NCBI GenBank assembly: GCA_016490735.1
Contig: JAEMWC010000158.1
Location: 716,001 to 780,000 of the forward strand
Direction of reading: 5' to 3'
DNA from: Pachyseris speciosa
Taxonomy: Eukaryota > Cnidaria > Anthozoa > Scleractinia > Pachyseridae
DNA: 64,000 nt
Positions 53,901-59,900 of this stretch are shown piece by piece. The first letter of the stretch is position 1, and every line of letters starts with the position of its first letter. Both the position numbers and the translations under genes were made by a program. The notes beneath the pieces were generated by a model that did no database searches, was not told where the DNA came from, and saw only the letters and a list, made by a program, of their open reading frames with translations.

Positions 53901-56900
53901 CTATTTAGGGGTAGCATCGGTTCATTTGGATTGATGCTGCTCTAAATTGGAGAGTCAAAGTTCGCTAATGGGAAACAGGATAGCCTCTGCATGCGGTGAT
54001 TTTTCAACAATAGGCCACTGATGTAGTTAAAAGATTTTAACTATGATTACACGTGTAGCTAAACCATATTTGGTGAGTAGTTTTACAGTATGGAAATTTA
54101 CTTTCTACTGGGAAACAACACAGGTACAGGTATATACTACCTATAGTCATACCGGGCTCATTTCGTGCTTGTCCTAATACATGCTACACTTGCAGTTGGC
54201 AGTTTTGCCTTTTTCTCACCCTCCCTCCCTCTTCCTGTGTTCCTGTGTTGGTTTCCCACTTGGCCTATCTGACAGCCTATTTCCTTTTTCGTTTGTGTTA
54301 GTCATTTTTCTTTTAGTTTGGAGTATATTGTTTTAAATATTGTATTGAAGAGAAATTTTATTAAGTAGGAATAATATATATCAATCATTTCATGTATTGG
54401 TTTTTAATAAAGGCTGTCTTGAATCCCATATTTGGCCTCATCATTGGCTACTACTATTTAGATGTTTTAATGAGCAGATCCGCATAAACAACACTCAATT
54501 GCAAAGAAATAACTCGGCGCATCATAAACAGTTTTATATCGAATTGCATCCTTGTAGAAAGAGTATTTTACCGTTTCAATCGTCTCTGTACACCTTGTAG
54601 AACTGGAGATATCACTATTTTATGTTTGCCGTGACGCCGAAAATCTTTGCTCCCTGGTGCGTACTAAAATAACAACACAATTAAGACTTTACTTGCTAAG
54701 AAATAACTCTTTTTAGACGGCGCATCATAAACAGTTTTATATCGAATTTCAGCCTTGAAGAAATAGTATTTTACTGTTTCAATCATCTCTGTACGCCTTG
54801 TAGAACCGGAGATATCACTATTTTATGTTTGCTGTGACGCCGAAAATCTTTGCTCCCCGGTGCGTACTAAAAATAGCAACACAATTAAGATTTTACTTGC
54901 AGAGAAATAACTCTTTTTAGACGGCGCATCATAAACAGTTTTAAATCGAATTTCAGCCTTGAAGAAAGCGTATTTTGCCATTTTAATCATCTCTGTATGC
55001 CTTGTAGAACCGGAGATATCACTATTTTATGTTTGCCGTGATGCCGAAAATCATCTCTCGCTGGTGCGTACAAAAAATAGCAACAGAAGACTTTTTAAGA
55101 AATAACTCTTTTTAGATGGCCCATCATAAACAGTTTTAACTCGAATTTCAGCCTTGAAGAAAGTGTATTTTGCCATTTTAATCGTCTCTGTAGGCCTTGT
55201 AGAACCGGAGATATCACTATTTTGTTTGCCATGACACCGAAAATTCACGCTCATTTTGCTGCATGCTAAAAATGACATGGTAGACTTTGCGGCTATTTTC
55301 TCCACACCGAAAGTTCAGCTAAAAAATCACTGCTTCGAAAATTCATTCTTGCGAAATTTCGAAAAATCTAACACTGCTTCTTCGAAATTTCGAAAGAGTT
55401 TGCGAATTTTCGCCACCATATCTCAGATATCTGTGAAATTTAACGCTGTGCGATACAAAATTTCGGTTGAAATTTCAATGAACGGTATGTGTCAAGTGCA
55501 GTCCTTTATTCAATTTATTTCTGGAGAAATCGGTCAAGCGACAAGCTCATTAATTTCTCAACTCAAAACTCGAAAGACTCACCTCAGAGGTCTCGAAACT
55601 CGACTCGAGACTCGATCCTCGAAATTTTCAAGAATCGAGAATCAAGTTCCGAGAGTCAAGGATCGAGACGCGAGGGACTGTCTACTTACTTTTGAGCGGT
55701 ACTGTAAAAATGGTAGATTTTTAGGCTAGCATGTAAGCATTTCATAAACTTGATCATTTTGAACCAAACAGCATCTAGTTCCACATTTCCAAATGCGTTC
55801 ATAAAATTGATCATTTTGAACCAAACAGCATCTAGTTCCACATTTCCAAATGCGTTCATAAAATTGATCATTTTGAACCAAACAGCATCTAGTTCCACAT
55901 TTCCAAATGTACTGCTTTTAAATGTCCTGAATTATGCACATTTAAGTCAAGTCTTTATCTTCTCTATTCAAAAGACAGTAAGGTCTCACACTTCCATGCT
56001 TTAATTCTAATACTTTCAATAAACATTAAAAGATAATTAAAACAACATTTCACATTATTTTCACATGTCACCATAAACAAGACGTCCTTTCAAAGATAAA
56101 AAAATGTTTCACTGGTGCCATCTGGTTTTTTCTGGTTCATTGATACATGTAATAGAAAGAGGTCTTTCATATTCATTTCTGTGGGTATTTTTTGTTTCCT
56201 TCTGTCAGCTCCAAAGTAACTTGCATATTTTTTTAATTTCCCTATTTTTATTTTGTGTCTTAACCTCTTTCTTTCTCCTGTAGCTCTGAATAACCCTTCT
56301 GCTCCTGCTACAACAATCCAAACTCAATCCACTGAGCCATAACTTTTTAGTGTTTTGGATGGCACCTTTTTGTGTTGCCAGTAAAACAACATCTTTTGAG
56401 CAGCACAGTCTTAATTGTTGGTCATTTCTGAATTTGTGATTTGCGTACTAGCTTAACTCGGCATCTGCTGGAGTGGAAGGGTTACTTACATCCTCATGTT
56501 TCGAAAGACAGCCTTACTCATCTTATGTTTGTTTCCTTCTCTCCCCATCATGCTGTTTGCGGCGCTGACCGACGTCTGCCCCCTTCTCTCTCTTGCTGTT
56601 CACTCCAATCTGCTCACGTCCTTTGGAATCCATTCTCTAGAGGATAAACTGTGACATGCTATTTACTCTGTTTGGTACGTCTTTTCTCAGAGTCTCTGTC
56701 GACATCCAAAGCCTTTCTTTGTCATTTTGTTTTCCATGGTTAAAGAAGTGTGGATGGGTTAGCTGCATTTTATCCAGTGATTTATCATGTTGTATTTTTA
56801 GTTTTATGTTTTTGTTTTTCTGTTAATATTGTTGGCATTTTCATCAAAGAACTAATGCTTCTAACTCTTTTCTGAAGTGTTCTTGAAGACTAGCCCGCAT

Positions 56901-59900
56901 AAATCTTTGTAATGTGGTGGGCAAAAAATAATTAAAACATGAAACAGTATCCCACAAATTGCAGTGACTGCTTGGAGCTATTAACTTGCACTCGTTCTTG
57001 AACCCTTACAAATTTATTGTAAGCACAGTTTACTCTGCCTTTCCGTCACTTTGTGAATGCTATTTTGCAAACCCTTACCTTCTGCCACAGGCGGGAGCTG
57101 AAGTCCTAAAAAAGTCATGTTTGCAAGAGCAGGTGTAAAACCCAAGCATATGATAATTAAGTTTTATGCAAACTATAAAGTATAAAGGAGTATGAAACTC
57201 CTCTTGGGCCCATGTCAGTTACTTTAATAATGGTGGTGGGTGGGTATTCAACAATCATGTCTTTTGTGAAAGCCTTGAGAGCACTAACACAACTAAATGT
57301 TAGGTTTCTGGAAGTAATATAATATAAACATTAGTTGTACTCTATCAAGTTAGTTGTGGTACCTTTTAACTTAACAGTTTCTTTCCAGTGTGTTTATGGT
57401 AAAACATTCAATGTAACTGAAATAAAGAATTTCACATACCATGATTTTTAATCCCTAACGTTGGACTTTGTAATTTGCCGTGGACTTTTGAACTGAGAGG
57501 GTGATTTTGCAACCTCCTCTTTTTAGGTGTGTATGGCGACGTAGTCCGTGTTAAGATTCTCTTCAACAAGAAGGACACAGCACTTATTCAGTTCAACCAT
57601 GTTCAACAGGCTCAAACAGGTGAGTAAGCTCCCCACCCTGTGAAGAAAGGACTCCTAAACACCATCCCCCACCCCCCAACATAAGCCTGTGGGATGATAT
57701 TCATGTTGAGCTTCATAGGTGCAAGTAGTAGGTGCTGAGGGAACATTGAAATTAATGCCAGACATCTTGTGAGAAATCATTTTGGAAAAATAGCCCAGAT
57801 TCCCCCACCAGAGTTTATAATGTGCTATGAAAGGTATAATCTCGTTATTAACCCTTTAACTGGTAATCGTACAAATTTGTACACTAGACAGGGCTACCGC
57901 TTTCAGGCTTGGCCATGTTCTCAAATTTAGAAAGCTGGTTACTATGGCCTGTTTATAGTACAGTGTCAACCAGTAACTGTTTAAGGCCTAAAGAGCCAAT
58001 GAACTGAGGATAACCTTTGTTTACCATTCCATATCATTGTTTTCAAGCAAAACCAAAAATGCCTGTCTTATGCACCTTGGAACAAAGCTAAAAAACACTC
58101 ATCTTTGCTTTCAATTCTCTAATGTGAAATCTCCTTTTGAAAGCAAAATTTCCTAATGAGAACAAACCTTAATCTCATGACTAAGCATTTATCTTCAATT
58201 CTGCCTCCAATGCCTACAGCAAGTCGAGCATCAACTGTTTGATTTGAGCCACTTTTGAAAGCCTCCGCTTTCCCTTTGGCATTCAAATTGCATTCTGGGT
58301 AATTTGGATACCACGGTGACATGGAAGTCCTGCCATCTTCATTGTTGAGTTTATAAGTGTCAAACCATCCAGACCTACTGGCAAAATATGGTACCCGTTG
58401 TGTTCTTTGCAAGTCAAATCTTGCAAAAATTGCCTTGCTAGGTTCAATAATCCATCCACAGAACGACTAGAGAGAACTTCTCTCATGAGCTGCCATGACT
58501 CGACACAAACACTTTTGGTATCCCAGTCACCATGAAATTATGTCTCACCTCTGGTTTTATTCAGAGGTTTGCCTCTTCTCTCCATTCCAGATTAATGATG
58601 CCAGCCTGGGAGCTTCTGCAGTGGAAAATGGCTCAAAAGCACACTTATAAACCGAGTACTTGCCAATTAAAACTTTTTACGCTTGTGAACAAAACAAAAG
58701 CGGTTCAGATTGGTGATGTCACAATAAAACTTGAGTCCTCAGTATTCTAGAGCAACAAATGTTTCAAGGGAGGCCTTCATATAGGAAAGCTAAATCCCTT
58801 TTAATTACCTGCATTAACAAAATTGCTGAAATATTTAAGAAATTTGCCACTTAAAGAGTTAATGACAAGAACAATTATTTTTCAAGGTAGTGTAATTTTG
58901 TGTTCTGTTTCTTGATTACTTCATGTAATGTTGATTTAATGTCTTCCTCAGCTATAACACATTTGAGTGGAGTTAGAGTTTATGGAAAAGAGATAAAAGT
59001 CACAGCATCAAAACACAACTCAGTTTCAATGCCAAAAGAAGGAGATGTAAGTGGATGTTACCTTTGCACTGCACTTTGGGTTTGATTTATAATGATTATT
59101 ATTGTAAATCAGATTTATGTACCGATGCAGTGCTCTACCAACTGAGCTAACAAGGCAACTGGGAGCTGGTCATTTTGTTGATTCATAGTAAACCTGCACA
59201 AGTCTGAAATTTTTTTGGGCTTTCTTCTCCCTACTGCTGAAGTACTGTTCATAATTGTAATGATTGTTCACATTGATCTTAATTCTATAATCTGCAGTTC
59301 AATATAATTGTGATCTTCATCACGAGAAAACTTCACAAGAAGAGCAATGTTGACATTGGCACACTGTTTGAATTCTATTGGTGGCAGCTTTCTGTGCACT
59401 TGCTTTCTGTCAAGGCTATGAGTAATATGCCATACATTTTCAAACTTCACTTGACAATGCCATTATAAGAAAGTCACTTAAAATCACTTGTGGTGTTTAA
59501 CAGGTCTGCATGTTGGTTGCCTTGATTTCACCTGACTGAAAATGTCACTGACACTAAAAGTCAACTTTCGTTAGCTTTTGTATTAGTGTAGTTCAAAGGT
59601 TATTATTCAAATCTGTCTCAAGGGTTTCATTTCTGTTTTGTAGGAAAACAATTTAACAAAGGATTTTACAAATTCACCCCTACATCGCTTCAAGAAACCA
59701 GGATCAAAAAACTTTCAGAACATTTTCCCACCCAACAGAACGCTTCACTTGTCCAACATCCCGTAAGTATACGATGTACTTGCATCTGGCTTCTATTGGT
59801 GACATTCTGACTTAGTGATTTCATGCAATCTGCAGAGAATCAACCACAGAAGAAGAACTAATAGAAGCTTTCACTGATGCTGGGACAGTCTCGGAATTCC

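Larger units (their letters stand above)
50251..54461 (+). mobile_element. Tyrosine-recombinase retrotransposon, Ngaro-like (DIRS order)
   Basis: The element has split direct repeats: A1 50251-50421, B1 53763-53908, A2 53907-54077 and B2 54317-54461, with A and B copies nearly identical. The order A1-ORFs-B1-A2-B2 is typical of Ngaro/PAT elements rather than DIRS1 (inverted ends). Genes are gag with a CCCH finger, RT-RNase H, and tyrosine recombinase. No adenine methyltransferase domain was seen after RNase H, favouring Ngaro over PAT. No obvious target duplication, as expected for recombinase integration. Confidence 0.85.
49758..55704. mobile_element. Tc1/mariner-like non-autonomous element, interrupted
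   Basis: Inverted ends CAGTACTGCTCAAAAGTAAG (left) and CAGTACCGCTCAAAAGTAAG (right, on the complement) are each flanked by TA, as expected for Tc1/mariner target sites. Inside are subterminal CGAAACTCG-rich blocks, a tyrosine-recombinase retrotransposon and a 200 bp tandem array. Without the insert the element is about 1.7 kb, with no recognisable transposase. It lies in PTBP intron 14. Confidence 0.7.

Noticed and set aside
55686..56004. Repetitive short proteins on both strands
   Set aside because: They arise because the minisatellite period is 57, a multiple of three; no start context or splice support.
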